From contig NZ_JABXKJ010000258.1 in assembly GCF_017115085.1 (NCBI RefSeq), positions 1-50,677 on the forward strand: a stretch of 50,677 nucleotides of DNA. Reading direction: 5' to 3'. Both the position numbers and the translations under genes were made by a program. The notes below the pieces were generated by a model. The model was not told the origin of the DNA, searched no databases, and worked only from the letters and a program-made list of their open reading frames with translations. Below are positions 1 through 9,094 of the stretch, piece after piece; positions within the stretch are counted from its first letter, which is position 1, and every line of letters starts with the position of its first letter. This DNA is from Nostoc sp. NMS7 (GTDB taxonomy: Bacteria; Cyanobacteriota; Cyanobacteriia; Cyanobacteriales; Nostocaceae).

Positions 1-11
1 GTTTCTTTCAT

Positions 12-113
12 TTATTGCGGGAGCGTTAATCGCGCCCGTTGGGCGCTCACATCTTCCAGTATTATTCTTTGCCCTGGTGGAACTCGAATTTGTCTGAGTT
101 GAAGAGTAACCAT
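12..113 (-). pseudogene. Uma2-family endonuclease, N-terminal remnant
   Basis: An ATG at 113 on the minus strand opens a 33-codon frame. Its first 23 residues (MVTLQLRQIRVPPGQRIILE, then DVS) match the N-terminus I recall for Uma2 (DUF820) proteins of Nostoc, which normally continue into WQEFE and a nuclease domain of about 190 residues. After DVS the sequence turns into a G+C-rich repeat (about 15-50) carrying a GCGCGATTAA core, and the frame stops at 12. I read this as a Uma2 gene cut by a repeat insertion or deletion. No useful ribosome binding site is visible. The left window edge prevents checking whether the rest lies beyond position 1. Confidence 0.5.
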
Positions 114-180
114 AGAATGTTAGTTGTTAAATAATTTCAATTTTTACTCAAATTTGAGATGAGCGATCGCATTAATTCTC

Positions 181-212
181 TCCTCCTCTGTGTCCTCTGC
201 GCCTCTGCGGTT
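181..212. repeat. CCTCTGCG-type interspersed repeat
   Basis: A run of CCTCTG/CCTCTGCG words directly downstream of the HAD gene stop. The same low-complexity motif recurs at 25100-25165 and, as CCTTGGCG words, at 34641-34674. It is intergenic filler typical of Nostoc genomes and no function is visible. Confidence 0.6.
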
Positions 213-214
213 AG

Positions 215-1255
215 TCATTCTAAATTTATAACTTCTTGCGGCAACTCAAAAAACCCATCTTCCCCAGCTTCAAAATCAATCACCTGATACACAGCATCAA
301 TATTTAACTCACCATAAATATGAGGAAATAATTCACCTATTTCAGCAGGTTCATAGCGAATTTCAGCTTGGATTTGAGCAGAATCAATAAAAAGTATTAC
401 CAATTCTTTTTGATTATCAAAAAATGTATTTGCAACTTTGAGTATTTGCGCTGATTTTGAACAATGTATAAAACCTTCAATGTCTAAGGAATCAGCGCGA
501 TATGTTCCGATATTTTTTGCTTGTTCCCATTGTTGACGTTTAGCAATGTGGAGAATGGTGTTCATAGAAAATCTAGGAATTTCTGCGGATTGTAATATTT
601 TCAGGAAATCTTTTAAATTTGTAAAATCTTTAATTACTTTTGTTGCGCCTACATTTGTTAATTTATTATCACCTATTCCAATAAAAGCAATACTCAACCG
701 ATGGGCTGCTTTTACATCCCAAACACCATCACCGACAAAAACAACTTTTTGAAATTTTTCAACTTGATAAAGATTCTCCGCTTTAATAATAGCTGTCTTA
801 AGAATATCTTCTCGTGAAAGTGCATCATTAGCTGAAGCCAACAGAATGCTTTCCATTTGGAACTTAGCTTTTTGAAGTTTTAGTTTAGCAGATTCACGCC
901 AACCACCAGTTGCGATCGCAACACACCAATCAGAATCTAGGTGTAATTTAGCTAATACATTTGCAGAACCAGGAATTTCGCTGAATAAATCTTGGTTGTT
1001 AATAAATGCTTCCTGGAGTAAACTAACAAAACGTGCTTTGATTCTGACTAACTCTTCATCTGAAGGAAGACGTTCTAATTTTTCTTTGAAAATTTGCTGA
1101 GTAATTCCAGAATCTGTAGTGTATGAGTATTCAGACCAATTTGTATTTATACCAAAAATGCCAAACTCCAATGCAAAAGCGCGTACAAAACAATCTTCAT
1201 CAATTTTATAGGTATTTGTTAGTGTACCATCAATATCAAAAATTACTAACTGCAT
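215..1255 (-). CDS. HAD-family hydrolase fused to a DUF952 domain
   Basis: The 346-residue protein has two parts. Residues 1 to about 225 are a haloacid-dehalogenase-type phosphatase: motif I is FDIDGTLTN (nucleophile and acid Asp near residues 7 and 9), a middle segment ATGGW gives motif II, and VFVGDGVWDVKAA gives motif IV. Residues 231-346 match DUF952, recognisable from ILHIAKRQQW, FIHCS and YEPAEIGELFPHIYG. An internal ATG at 565 would start a stand-alone DUF952 protein, but it has no ribosome binding site, so a fusion is more likely than two genes. The substrate cannot be read from sequence; small phosphorylated metabolites are usual for HAD proteins. It lies upstream of, and is codirectional with, a Uma2 remnant. 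Confidence 0.85.
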   Translation of the reverse strand: MQLVIFDIDGTLTNTYKIDEDCFVRAFALEFGIFGINTNWSEYSYTTDSGITQQIFKEKLERLPSDEELVRIKARFVSLLQEAFINNQDLFSEIPGSANVLAKLHLDSDWCVAIATGGWRESAKLKLQKAKFQMESILLASANDALSREDILKTAIIKAENLYQVEKFQKVVFVGDGVWDVKAAHRLSIAFIGIGDNKLTNVGATKVIKDFTNLKDFLKILQSAEIPRFSMNTILHIAKRQQWEQAKNIGTYRADSLDIEGFIHCSKSAQILKVANTFFDNQKELVILFIDSAQIQAEIRYEPAEIGELFPHIYGELNIDAVYQVIDFEAGEDGFFELPQEVINLE

Positions 1256-1342
1256 ACAAGCGATCGCTCTACAATATTATTCTTTAAAATATCACGTCCA
1301 GATGCAGAGTTTTTCTTTGCACCTCCGCATGAGATTATCATT

Positions 1343-2857
1343 TTATAAATTCGGCGGAATACAAACATCTGGCGCACACAACCCAATAAACTCTAGCGTT
1401 GTCACCTCAAAAGTATCCAAATCTACGCGGCGGATGGCGTGGTTATTAGTGTCAGCAATATATAAATATGAACTTATAGCACTAAGTCCCGAAGGTTCAA
1501 AAAAGCGGCTATTCTTACCTTGACCATTTTGTAAACCAGCAGAACCATCTCCCAGAACTGTTTGACAATTCCCACTGGAACTAACTAATTTAATTTTATG
1601 GTTATAGGTATCTGCTACCCACAGAAAATTCTCGGCGTATTCTACTCCCAAACAATGTTGTAAACGCACATCTTCACCTTGTCCATCTACATCACCAAAA
1701 CCAAATAAACCCCCACTACCGCAAACAGTTCGCACTTGGTACGGTTCGACAATTCCCACACCACGAATTGAACTAACTTCACTGTCAGCAATATATAATT
1801 CTTGCCCATTATTAGTAATACCACTAGGTTGAGCAAAGGCAGATTCAATAAGTGAACCATCAATACACGCTTCTGCACCAGTACCAGCATAAGTTTTGAT
1901 GATGCCAGTTTCTAAGTCCATTTGCCAAATTTGATGCGGTCCAGCCATTCCAATAAACAGGGTATTTCCCACTTTCACTAAATCCCAAGGGGAATTCAGC
2001 GCGGTTTCTAAACCAGCACCGCCATGAGGACGGATATTGCGACTTTGTTCACCAGTTCCCGCGATCGCTTCTACTACTTGGCGCTTCAAATCAACTCGCC
2101 GCAGGGTATGATTGTCTGTATCAGCAACATAAAGAATCTGATTTTCGGCATCATAAGCCATTCCCTGCGGTGCAAAAAATTGCGCTTCGTTAAAAGCACC
2201 ATCGGTTAAGCCGGATTTTCCAGTACCAATTAAATGTAGAATTTCTCCGTCGAAGCTACTCATAACTAGGCGGTGATGTCCAGAATCAGCAATGAATAAA
2301 CCCGTTGGAGTAGCTAAAACTTTACCAGGAAAAGCTAGGCGTGAAATTAATGGTTGGCGCTGTTTTTCTAAAGTCAAGCTGATTTCTTGAAAATTAATTG
2401 TGCCTTTCTCTCGGTGTTGCTGAATTAACTTTTGAATCAACTCGTCTAAAGTGTCACGGTTTCCTTCACCAGAAATCTGGCCAATCACGTAACCTTCTGG
2501 ATCAATAATTATTAACGTCGGCCAAGCACGCACAGCATACTCTTCCCAAATCCGAAAACCGCTATCAACTACAACTGGATGTTCAATGTCGTAGCGCAAG
2601 ATAGCTTGGCGAATATTTTCTGTTTCCTTTTCGTTGTCAAATTTGGCAGAATGTACGCCGATAATGGTAAGACTATCTTTATATTTTTGTTCTAAATATT
2701 TCAGGTTTGGCAGAATATGCAGACAATTGATACAGCAGTATGTCCAAAAGTCTAAAATTACGACTCTACCTTTGAATTGTTTGAGAGACAAGGGTTTATC
2801 GGTATTGAACCAAGAGTAATTTTGCGGTAATTCTGGTGCTCTAACACGGGGAATCAT
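1343..2857 (-). CDS. Thioredoxin-like / NHL-repeat protein (NHLRC2-like)
   Basis: The 504-residue protein resembles NHLRC2. Residues 1-150 form a thioredoxin/TlpA-like domain: FKGRVVILDFWTYCCINCLH carries the CxxC pair as C42-I-N-C45, and the cis-Pro region is AWPTLIIID. Residues from about 170 to the end contain repeated NHL blades, visible as FIADSGHHRL, LYVADTDNHTLRRVD, LYIADSE, LWVADTYNHKIK and LYIADTNNHAIRRVD, which predict a beta-propeller. No signal peptide is seen, so it is probably cytoplasmic. A thiol-disulfide or scaffold role is plausible but unproven. The ATG at 2857 begins MIPRVRAPELP, the usual N-terminus of this family. The upstream DNA is an interspersed repeat. Confidence 0.85.
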   Translation of the reverse strand: MIPRVRAPELPQNYSWFNTDKPLSLKQFKGRVVILDFWTYCCINCLHILPNLKYLEQKYKDSLTIIGVHSAKFDNEKETENIRQAILRYDIEHPVVVDSGFRIWEEYAVRAWPTLIIIDPEGYVIGQISGEGNRDTLDELIQKLIQQHREKGTINFQEISLTLEKQRQPLISRLAFPGKVLATPTGLFIADSGHHRLVMSSFDGEILHLIGTGKSGLTDGAFNEAQFFAPQGMAYDAENQILYVADTDNHTLRRVDLKRQVVEAIAGTGEQSRNIRPHGGAGLETALNSPWDLVKVGNTLFIGMAGPHQIWQMDLETGIIKTYAGTGAEACIDGSLIESAFAQPSGITNNGQELYIADSEVSSIRGVGIVEPYQVRTVCGSGGLFGFGDVDGQGEDVRLQHCLGVEYAENFLWVADTYNHKIKLVSSSGNCQTVLGDGSAGLQNGQGKNSRFFEPSGLSAISSYLYIADTNNHAIRRVDLDTFEVTTLEFIGLCAPDVCIPPNL

Positions 2858-2861
2858 AGAT

Positions 2862-2950
2862 AATTCGTAATTCGTAATGACGCTCGTTCGTCTTTGGCGT
2901 CTCCCCTTGGGAGAAGACTCGCTAACGCTACGCTAACGTAATTTGTAATT
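2862..2950. repeat. Interspersed repeat upstream of the NHL gene
   Basis: This segment combines a GTAATTCGTAATGACG word, a GGCGTCTCCCCTTGGGAGA hairpin and CGCTAACGCTACGCTAACG repeats. The TCTCCCCTTGGGAGAAG core recurs at 50556-50572. It creates a misleading 83-codon frame at 2854-3105 that I do not accept as a gene. Confidence 0.65.
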
Positions 2951-3122
2951 AAGACGCACAAAAGAAGCTTTGATATGGGCGGTTTTCTATCGCTTATCTT
3001 CAAGGCTGATTGATTTAAATGATCCAATAAGGGGATTTTTTCAGTTTCCAAAACTGTAACGTTAGCAGTTATCAATTGCCTAAGTATCATATTGGAAATG
3101 CCCAAAAATTTTTGCTCCAGTT

Positions 3123-3893
3123 ATGTCTTACTATTATTTGGCAAGTTTGAAAGTTAATTTTGGTAAAACCTTACCACAGATGCTATCTGCTTTATGTTTG
3201 TTGAGTTTGGTAGGTTGTCAAGCGGCTCAAAGCAGAGTTGAGCCAAATACATCATTTCAATCTCAAACACTTGTGGTTTCTGGGCGAGGGATGGTGGATA
3301 TTCCCAAAACAAATGCGCGAGTCAGTTTAGGCGTTCAGGTGCAGGGTGAAACTTCTGGATTTGTCCAACAGGAACTTGCTAAACGATCGCAAGCAGTTGT
3401 TAACTTGTTAAAAGCGCGTCAAGATGTCAGTAAATTAGAAACCACCAGTATCAGTCTAAATCCCCGCTACAGCCAAAAAGATGGTAACCAAATAATTGGC
3501 TATTATGCAACTAATCTTGTCCGCTTCCAAATTTCCCCAGAAAAAATTGGTACGTTGTTGGATGAAGCGATTAAAACAGGAGCTACACGAATTGATGGTG
3601 TAACATTCGTAGCATCTGATGAGGCGATCGCTGCTGCACAAAAACAGGCGATCGATGCAGCCTCAAAAGATGCTCGCTCTCAAGTCGATGCAGGTCTTAG
3701 TGCTTTGCAACTCAAGCAACAGCAAATTGTTAGCATTCAAATTAACGGCGCTCGTCCACCTATACCAGAAATGACTGACTTAATACAGAGAGCGGCTCCA
3801 ATGAATTTAGCCAACACGGCTGTTGTTGCTGGAGAACAAAGAATAGAAGCTTTTGTAACGTTGCAAGTTCGCTATCAATCCGCTCAACAGTAA
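3123..3893 (+). CDS. SIMPL domain (DUF541) lipoprotein
   Basis: The 256-residue product has a hydrophobic N-terminal segment ending in a lipobox (LVGC, Cys32), so it is probably a lipoprotein exported from the cytoplasm. The body from about residue 46 is a SIMPL/DUF541 domain: TLVVSGRGMVDIPKTNARVSLGVQ at the start, TSISLNPRY in the middle, and IDGVTFVASDEAIAAAQKQAIDAA, which is the diagnostic helix region. Family members are periplasmic or envelope proteins of poorly known function, some linked to oxidative stress. A second ATG at 3180 (residue 20) would leave a shorter signal peptide and is an equally acceptable start. It stands apart from its neighbours, about 40 bases ahead of glutaminase. 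Confidence 0.85.
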   Translation: MSYYYLASLKVNFGKTLPQMLSALCLLSLVGCQAAQSRVEPNTSFQSQTLVVSGRGMVDIPKTNARVSLGVQVQGETSGFVQQELAKRSQAVVNLLKARQDVSKLETTSISLNPRYSQKDGNQIIGYYATNLVRFQISPEKIGTLLDEAIKTGATRIDGVTFVASDEAIAAAQKQAIDAASKDARSQVDAGLSALQLKQQQIVSIQINGARPPIPEMTDLIQRAAPMNLANTAVVAGEQRIEAFVTLQVRYQSAQQ

Positions 3894-3934
3894 CCGCTTT
3901 ATTAAACTAGAAATGGTTTTAGCGGATACTACTT

Positions 3935-4849
3935 TTGAAAAGACTTGATAGATTAATTACCACAGAGTTATCAGCTTGGGTGCAACAAGCGAAAGCCCAA
4001 GCTGAACACGGAAAAGTTATCGATCGCATTCCCCAATTAGCTTTAGCTTATCCTGGTTGGTTTGCAGTTCACATCTGCTGTAAATCTGGTAAAACCATCA
4101 GTTTTGGGGATACAGCTTGTGTTTTCTCGCTAATGAGCGTGATTAAGCCATTTTCTCTACTTTATCTGCTAGAACATCTAGGCACAGAAACAGTTTTTGG
4201 ATGGGTTGGGGTGGAACCATCGGATGCACCCTTCAATTCTTTAGAACAATTAGTTAGCGATCGCGGACGCCCCCGCAACCCGATGATTAATAGTGGCGCA
4301 ATTACCCTGTCTGATAAATTACCAGGCAAGGACGCTAATCAACGCACTTTTTTATTTTGTCAATGGCTCAACCAATTAGCAGGTTGCCAATTAAGGTTAG
4401 ATCAGGTAATGCTGGCTTCAGTGCGATTAACACGCTCAACAGCTAATCAAGCGATCGCTAATTATCTCGCCCAAGCCGGTCATCTGAAAAATATTGAAAC
4501 AGCCCTTGACACCTACGAGCAAATATGCTGTCTATCTGGGCAAGTTGAAGATTTAGCCTTGTTAGGAAAACTCCTAGCTTGTGAAAATGGCTTTTTGTTA
4601 GCACAAAATCGCCAGATTGTCAACGCTGTGATGTTAACTTGTGGACTCTATGAAGCTTCTGCCCAGTTTGCAGTTAGAGTTGGTCTACCGATGAAATCAG
4701 GGATTGGTGGTGGACTTGTAGCAATAGTACCAAGTGAGGGAGCGATCGCTTGTTACAGTCCTGGGTTGGATAATATCGGAAATCCTGTAGGAGCGATCGC
4801 ATTTGTTGAGACTTTAGCGCAAGAGTTGCAGTTGAGCGTCTTTAGTTAA
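3935..4849 (+). CDS. glsA: Glutaminase (GlsA family)
   Basis: This 304-residue protein hydrolyses L-glutamine to glutamate and ammonia. It belongs to the serine-dependent glutaminase family with a beta-lactamase-like fold. The catalytic SxxK motif is S68-V-I-K71 within FSLMSVIKPFS. Other family marks are GVEPSDAPFNS, the segment RPRNPMINSGAI, and the C-terminal VGLPMKSGIGGGLVAIVP. The length is close to the usual 305-310 residues. The frame is closed by a stop at 3920-3922, and the first start codon is TTG at 3935; the nearby ATG at 3913 is out of frame. The last 36 bases overlap the 3' end of the convergent lipoprotein gene. Confidence 0.93.
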   Translation: MKRLDRLITTELSAWVQQAKAQAEHGKVIDRIPQLALAYPGWFAVHICCKSGKTISFGDTACVFSLMSVIKPFSLLYLLEHLGTETVFGWVGVEPSDAPFNSLEQLVSDRGRPRNPMINSGAITLSDKLPGKDANQRTFLFCQWLNQLAGCQLRLDQVMLASVRLTRSTANQAIANYLAQAGHLKNIETALDTYEQICCLSGQVEDLALLGKLLACENGFLLAQNRQIVNAVMLTCGLYEASAQFAVRVGLPMKSGIGGGLVAIVPSEGAIACYSPGLDNIGNPVGAIAFVETLAQELQLSVFS

Positions 4850-6289
4850 TTCTGGTTTTTCGCGATCGGGATCTGTTGTTTTCGGTAACGGCGTTGATTC
4901 AGGAGTTGGCGTAATTATTTCTGATTCTGGAGACTGAATAATCTCTGGCAGCGTCGGTGGCAAACTCGGAGATGGTGCAACTGGTGTCTGAGGAGTGGGG
5001 ACTTTACCCGCCCGACGGTTAAAAAATCCACCTAATCTAGGTTTTGTTGACTGAGGTATAACTTTTTCAGGTAACGGCGTTGATTCAGGAGTTGGGGTCA
5101 CTGTTGGCTGTGGTTCTGCTATCGGAGACTGAATAATCTCTGGCAGTGTCGGTGGCAAAGTGGGAGATGGTACAGCCGTTGGAACTTCCAATTTTGGTTT
5201 TTCTGGCTGTGTTTGGGATTCTTTTGGAATTTCAGTTTCAGGAATCGGCTCTTTTTCTACCTTCGGTTGGATTTCGGGTGTTTTTTCAACAGACGGCGTG
5301 GGTGTAGGTGTGAATTTATAATTCTGATCTACAACGGGGCGCACCTCATCTGCTGTAAGTTCTCCTCTGAGAATTCTCGACAAAGTATCTTTACCCTTTG
5401 GCTGGTAGTCAATCAGTCTGACTGTGGTATTAAAGGCATTTTTGAAAGGATTTCCTTGATTATCGAGAAATTCCAGCTTTACCCAGTTTTGTCCGGGACG
5501 GAAGCCTTTGAGATAAACTGCTTGCCAGCGATCGAAAATAAAGCTTTCACCATTAATTGTAGAGCGGATGCGCCAATCACTGAATTTGTCGTCGGTATTT
5601 TCCTTGCCGACGAGGTGCAGGGGCGCGTTAGTTAGGTAAAAGTCCAGTAAGATTGGTTCTGCTCCGTAGCTGCCTTGAGGATGGCTATAAGTTAGCAGGG
5701 GTAATTTGGGATCTGGGTTGTTGTCGTCGGTTTTGGTGAAGACGTGAAATGTTGTCTGGGCATAAGCGCCTTCATTTTTGAAGCTTTCATCCCAAGGACG
5801 GGAGGCAAAGACGCGCAGGGTATGAGTACCTGGAGACAAGTCTGGCAAAACCAAGGGCTGATTCAGGTCGTAAACAGGTATATAAGGTTGATTATCCAGA
5901 ATTACCTGGAGATGGGGACCCAGTTGTAATTGTGGGTCTTTAAATATTGGTAGATCCTTAACCTGAAAACTGGCTGTGACTTTGTTGCCTGGGAAAACTT
6001 CATCAGGTTGTGGAGTAACAATTGTCACTTGTGGCTGATAAGCTTCCAAAATTGTCCGCAGTTCTTGGATTACAGATGGTGGGGAGATTTCCGAAAATTG
6101 CTTTGAAATTTGAGAAATCTTGGGAGAGTTTTCGCTATGGCCAGTAGATACTTCCTGGCTATCGGCTTTCTCGCCACAACTAGTCAAGCTTAATACGAGC
6201 ATTAATATCATTACCCACTTGAGAATCGGAAACCTCTCAGGGAGAAGCTTCTCTAACACCCTTTTCTGCCACGAGTTCATGTGTTGCAC
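4814..6289 (-). CDS. Proline-rich lipoprotein, function unknown
   Basis: I do not recognise a named family for this 491-residue protein. The N-terminus (WVMILMLVLSLTSC) is a lipoprotein signal with the lipid-bearing Cys at residue 38. Residues about 85-310 look like a folded extracytoplasmic domain, including VTASFQVKDLPIFKD and SPGTHTLRVFASRPWDE, which suggests Ig-like beta structure. From about residue 325 it is a Pro/Thr/Glu-rich tail. Within the tail a block (PPTLPEIIQSP followed by TPTPESTPLP) occurs twice, and the duplication is also visible in DNA (4882-4983 and about 5069-5176). The tail may span the periplasm or cell wall. ATGs at 6289 and 6280 are both possible starts. The stop lies inside the convergent glutaminase gene. 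Confidence 0.75.
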   Translation of the reverse strand: MQHMNSWQKRVLEKLLPERFPILKWVMILMLVLSLTSCGEKADSQEVSTGHSENSPKISQISKQFSEISPPSVIQELRTILEAYQPQVTIVTPQPDEVFPGNKVTASFQVKDLPIFKDPQLQLGPHLQVILDNQPYIPVYDLNQPLVLPDLSPGTHTLRVFASRPWDESFKNEGAYAQTTFHVFTKTDDNNPDPKLPLLTYSHPQGSYGAEPILLDFYLTNAPLHLVGKENTDDKFSDWRIRSTINGESFIFDRWQAVYLKGFRPGQNWVKLEFLDNQGNPFKNAFNTTVRLIDYQPKGKDTLSRILRGELTADEVRPVVDQNYKFTPTPTPSVEKTPEIQPKVEKEPIPETEIPKESQTQPEKPKLEVPTAVPSPTLPPTLPEIIQSPIAEPQPTVTPTPESTPLPEKVIPQSTKPRLGGFFNRRAGKVPTPQTPVAPSPSLPPTLPEIIQSPESEIITPTPESTPLPKTTDPDREKPELTKDAQLQLLR

Positions 6290-6818
6290 CCAGTAATCGT
6301 CTTCGACAATTGACTAGATTATTTTGGCTCAAACTGTCCATAGGGAACCATAGCCCAAAAGGTGAAATCTGCCTCACGTCCCATAAGTTTTTCTGTCTAT
6401 TTCAGGAAATTTTAAAATAAGTCATACTTATTACAACTTTTTACTTATAACAATTGAAATATGACACAAATATTCACGGGTAATACCAGTAAAAGCTAGA
6501 ACATCGCTTACATACAGCCAAATCATAAGTTTTAAGAATTGTTATCCTTTGTAAATAAAATGGAAAATCTATTGACTTTTGGACAAATAGTTTTAAGTTA
6601 AAAGCCAGATTAGGCAGCAATTCCAGCCAAATTTGAGCAAGTTTGAATTATTGTTAAAATATCTCCAACAATGTACAAGTGAAGACTCTATAATTCAACG
6701 AGAAACAACTATCCACATCGGGTCTTGATCGCGGCTTCAGCAAAATTCTGGAGTATGCGGTAATGGTTCATTTTGTGGTATTAATGATTCCTCATTCCTG
6801 ATCAAGAGAGGAGGTCGA
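6290..6818 (+). promoter_or_regulatory. psaA upstream region
   Basis: This 529-base A+T-rich region separates the lipoprotein gene from psaA and must hold the psaAB promoter. Visible candidates are a TATAAT box at 6689-6694 without a good -35 hexamer, and an HLR1-like pair of octamers at 6430-6447 (ATTACAAC, two bases, TTTACTTA). HLR1 is the RpaB binding site found upstream of photosystem I genes in other cyanobacteria; here it is imperfect and far from the candidate box. A strong ribosome binding site (AGAGGAGGT, 6807-6814) precedes the ATG. Confidence 0.45.
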
Positions 6819-9077
6819 ATGACAATAAGTCCTCCGGAGCGAGAGGAAAAAAAGGCAAGAGTAATCGTCGATAACGACCCCGTACCTACCTCATTTGAGA
6901 GATGGGCACAACCTGGGCATTATGACAAAACCTTAGCCAGAGGTCCCAAAACCACCGCATGGATTTGGAACCTGCACGCACTCGCCCATGATTTTGATAC
7001 ACATACAAGCGATTTAGAAGATATCTCCCGGAAGATATTCTCAGCCCACTTCGGTCACTTAGCTGTAGTGATGATTTGGTTGAGCGGGATGATTTTCCAC
7101 GGGGCAAAGTTTTCTAACTACGAAGCTTGGTTAAGCGACCCGTTGAACGTTAAGCCTAGTGCCCAGGTCGTTTGGCCTATTGTGGGACAAGACATTTTAA
7201 ACGGTGATGTTGGTGGTGGATTCCACGGGATTCAAATCACCTCAGGTCTGTTCCAGGTATGGCGTGGCTGGGGGATTACAAACTCCTTCCAGCTTTACGT
7301 AACTGCGATCGGTGGCTTGGTATTAGCAGGCTTATTCCTATTTGCCGGCTGGTTCCACTACCACAAACGCGCTCCCAAACTGGAATGGTTCCAGAATGTG
7401 GAGTCGATGCTGAATCACCACTTGCAAGTATTGCTAGGTTGTGGTTCCTTGGGATGGGCAGGTCACTTAATCCACGTATCCGCACCGACCAACAAGCTTT
7501 TGGATGCAGGCGTTGCTCTCAAAGACATACCCTTGCCCCACGAGTTCATCTTGAACAAAGACTTGTTGACCGAACTGTACCCTGGCTTTGCTGCTGGTTT
7601 AGCACCTTTCTTCACCTTGAACTGGGGTCAGTATGCTGACTTCCTGACCTTCAAGGGCGGTCTGAACCCGGTAACAGGCGGCTTGTGGTTGACTGATATT
7701 TCCCATCACCATTTAGCGATCGCAGTTCTGTTTATCGTTGCTGGTCATCAGTACCGTACCAACTGGGGTATTGGTCACAGCATTAAAGAGATCCTCGAAA
7801 ACCATAAAGGTCCTTTCACCGGTGAAGGTCACAAAGGTCTCTACGAAAACCTGACCACATCTTGGCACGCTCAGTTGGCTACTAACCTGGCCTTCTTGGG
7901 TTCGCTGACGATCATCATCGCGCATCACATGTACGCGATGCCCCCCTATCCATATTTGGCAACTGACTACGCTACGCAGTTGTGCATCTTCACCCACCAC
8001 ATGTGGATTGGTGCATTCTGTATAGTCGGTGGTGCGGCTCACGCTGCCATATTCATGATCCGGGATTACGATCCGGTTGTAAACCAAAACAACTTACTTG
8101 ATCGCGTACTTCGTCACCGCGATGCGATTATTTCTCACCTGAATTGGGTGTGTATTTTCCTTGGCTTCCATAGCTTTGGACTATATATACACAACGACAC
8201 AATGCGTGCATTGGGCCGTCCCCAAGACATGTTCTCTGATACGGCAATTCAGTTGCAGCCAGTGTTTGCCCAGTGGGTACAAAACATCCATACCTTAGCT
8301 CCTGGTGGCACTGCTCCCAATGCCCTAGAACCCGTTAGTTATGCTTTCGGCGGTGGGATTTTGGCAGTAGGCGGTAAAGTAGCGATGATGCCCATTGCTT
8401 TGGGTACGGCGGATTTCTTAATCCACCATATTCACGCATTCCAAATACACGTTACTGTCCTAATTCTGCTCAAAGGTGTGCTATACGCCCGTAGCTCTCG
8501 TCTGATTCCAGACAAGGCAAACCTGGGCTTCCGCTTCCCCTGCGACGGTCCTGGTCGTGGCGGTACCTGTCAAGTGTCTGGTTGGGATCATGTGTTCCTC
8601 GGACTTTTCTGGATGTACAACACAATATCGATCGCAATTTTCCACTTCAGCTGGAAGATGCAATCAGATGTTTGGGGAACAGTAGATTCCGCCGGAAATG
8701 TGACTCACATCACTGGTGGTAACTTTGCCCAAAGCGCCATCACCATCAACGGTTGGTTGCGAGACTTCTTGTGGGCACAAGCTACACAAGTCATCAATTC
8801 CTATGGCAGTGCGCTATCTGCCTATGGTCTACTCTTCTTAGGCGCTCACTTTGTCTGGGCATTCAGCTTGATGTTCCTGTTCAGTGGTCGCGGCTACTGG
8901 CAAGAACTGATTGAGTCCATTGTTTGGGCACATAACAAACTGAAAGTAGCACCAGCAATTCAGCCTCGCGCTCTGAGCATTATTCAGGGTCGGGCTGTAG
9001 GGGTAGCTCACTACCTCTTGGGAGGAATTGCCACAACTTGGGCGTTCTTCCATGCACATATCCTTTCAGTAGGGTAG
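6819..9077 (+). CDS. psaA: Photosystem I P700 apoprotein A1
   Basis: The 752-residue product is PsaA, one of the two large subunits of Photosystem I. Together with PsaB it binds P700, most antenna chlorophylls, the electron acceptors A0 and A1, and half of the FX 4Fe-4S cluster in the thylakoid membrane. The invariant FX loop FPCDGPGRGGTC is present, with cysteines 575 and 584. Eleven membrane helices are expected and many hydrophobic His-rich segments are visible (for example AHFGHLAVVMIWLSGMIFHGA). The length matches cyanobacterial PsaA. The start is fixed by AGAGGAGGT four bases upstream of the ATG. It is followed by psaB after 144 bases on the same strand and is probably cotranscribed with it. 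Confidence 0.99.
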   Translation: MTISPPEREEKKARVIVDNDPVPTSFERWAQPGHYDKTLARGPKTTAWIWNLHALAHDFDTHTSDLEDISRKIFSAHFGHLAVVMIWLSGMIFHGAKFSNYEAWLSDPLNVKPSAQVVWPIVGQDILNGDVGGGFHGIQITSGLFQVWRGWGITNSFQLYVTAIGGLVLAGLFLFAGWFHYHKRAPKLEWFQNVESMLNHHLQVLLGCGSLGWAGHLIHVSAPTNKLLDAGVALKDIPLPHEFILNKDLLTELYPGFAAGLAPFFTLNWGQYADFLTFKGGLNPVTGGLWLTDISHHHLAIAVLFIVAGHQYRTNWGIGHSIKEILENHKGPFTGEGHKGLYENLTTSWHAQLATNLAFLGSLTIIIAHHMYAMPPYPYLATDYATQLCIFTHHMWIGAFCIVGGAAHAAIFMIRDYDPVVNQNNLLDRVLRHRDAIISHLNWVCIFLGFHSFGLYIHNDTMRALGRPQDMFSDTAIQLQPVFAQWVQNIHTLAPGGTAPNALEPVSYAFGGGILAVGGKVAMMPIALGTADFLIHHIHAFQIHVTVLILLKGVLYARSSRLIPDKANLGFRFPCDGPGRGGTCQVSGWDHVFLGLFWMYNTISIAIFHFSWKMQSDVWGTVDSAGNVTHITGGNFAQSAITINGWLRDFLWAQATQVINSYGSALSAYGLLFLGAHFVWAFSLMFLFSGRGYWQELIESIVWAHNKLKVAPAIQPRALSIIQGRAVGVAHYLLGGIATTWAFFHAHILSVG

Positions 9078-9094
9078 AAATCAGCTTCCTAAAA

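Noticed and set aside
2854..3105. 83-codon minus-strand frame upstream of the NHL gene
   Set aside because: Its second half is a translated interspersed repeat (CGTAATGACGCTCG and CTCCCCTTGGGAG words) and it shows no domain; the overlap with the NHL start is chance.
7713..8087. Long minus-strand frames inside psaA, and similar ones in psaB (9195-9587, 10251-10535)
   Set aside because: They are antisense shadows of highly constrained PSI genes; no start signals or domains.
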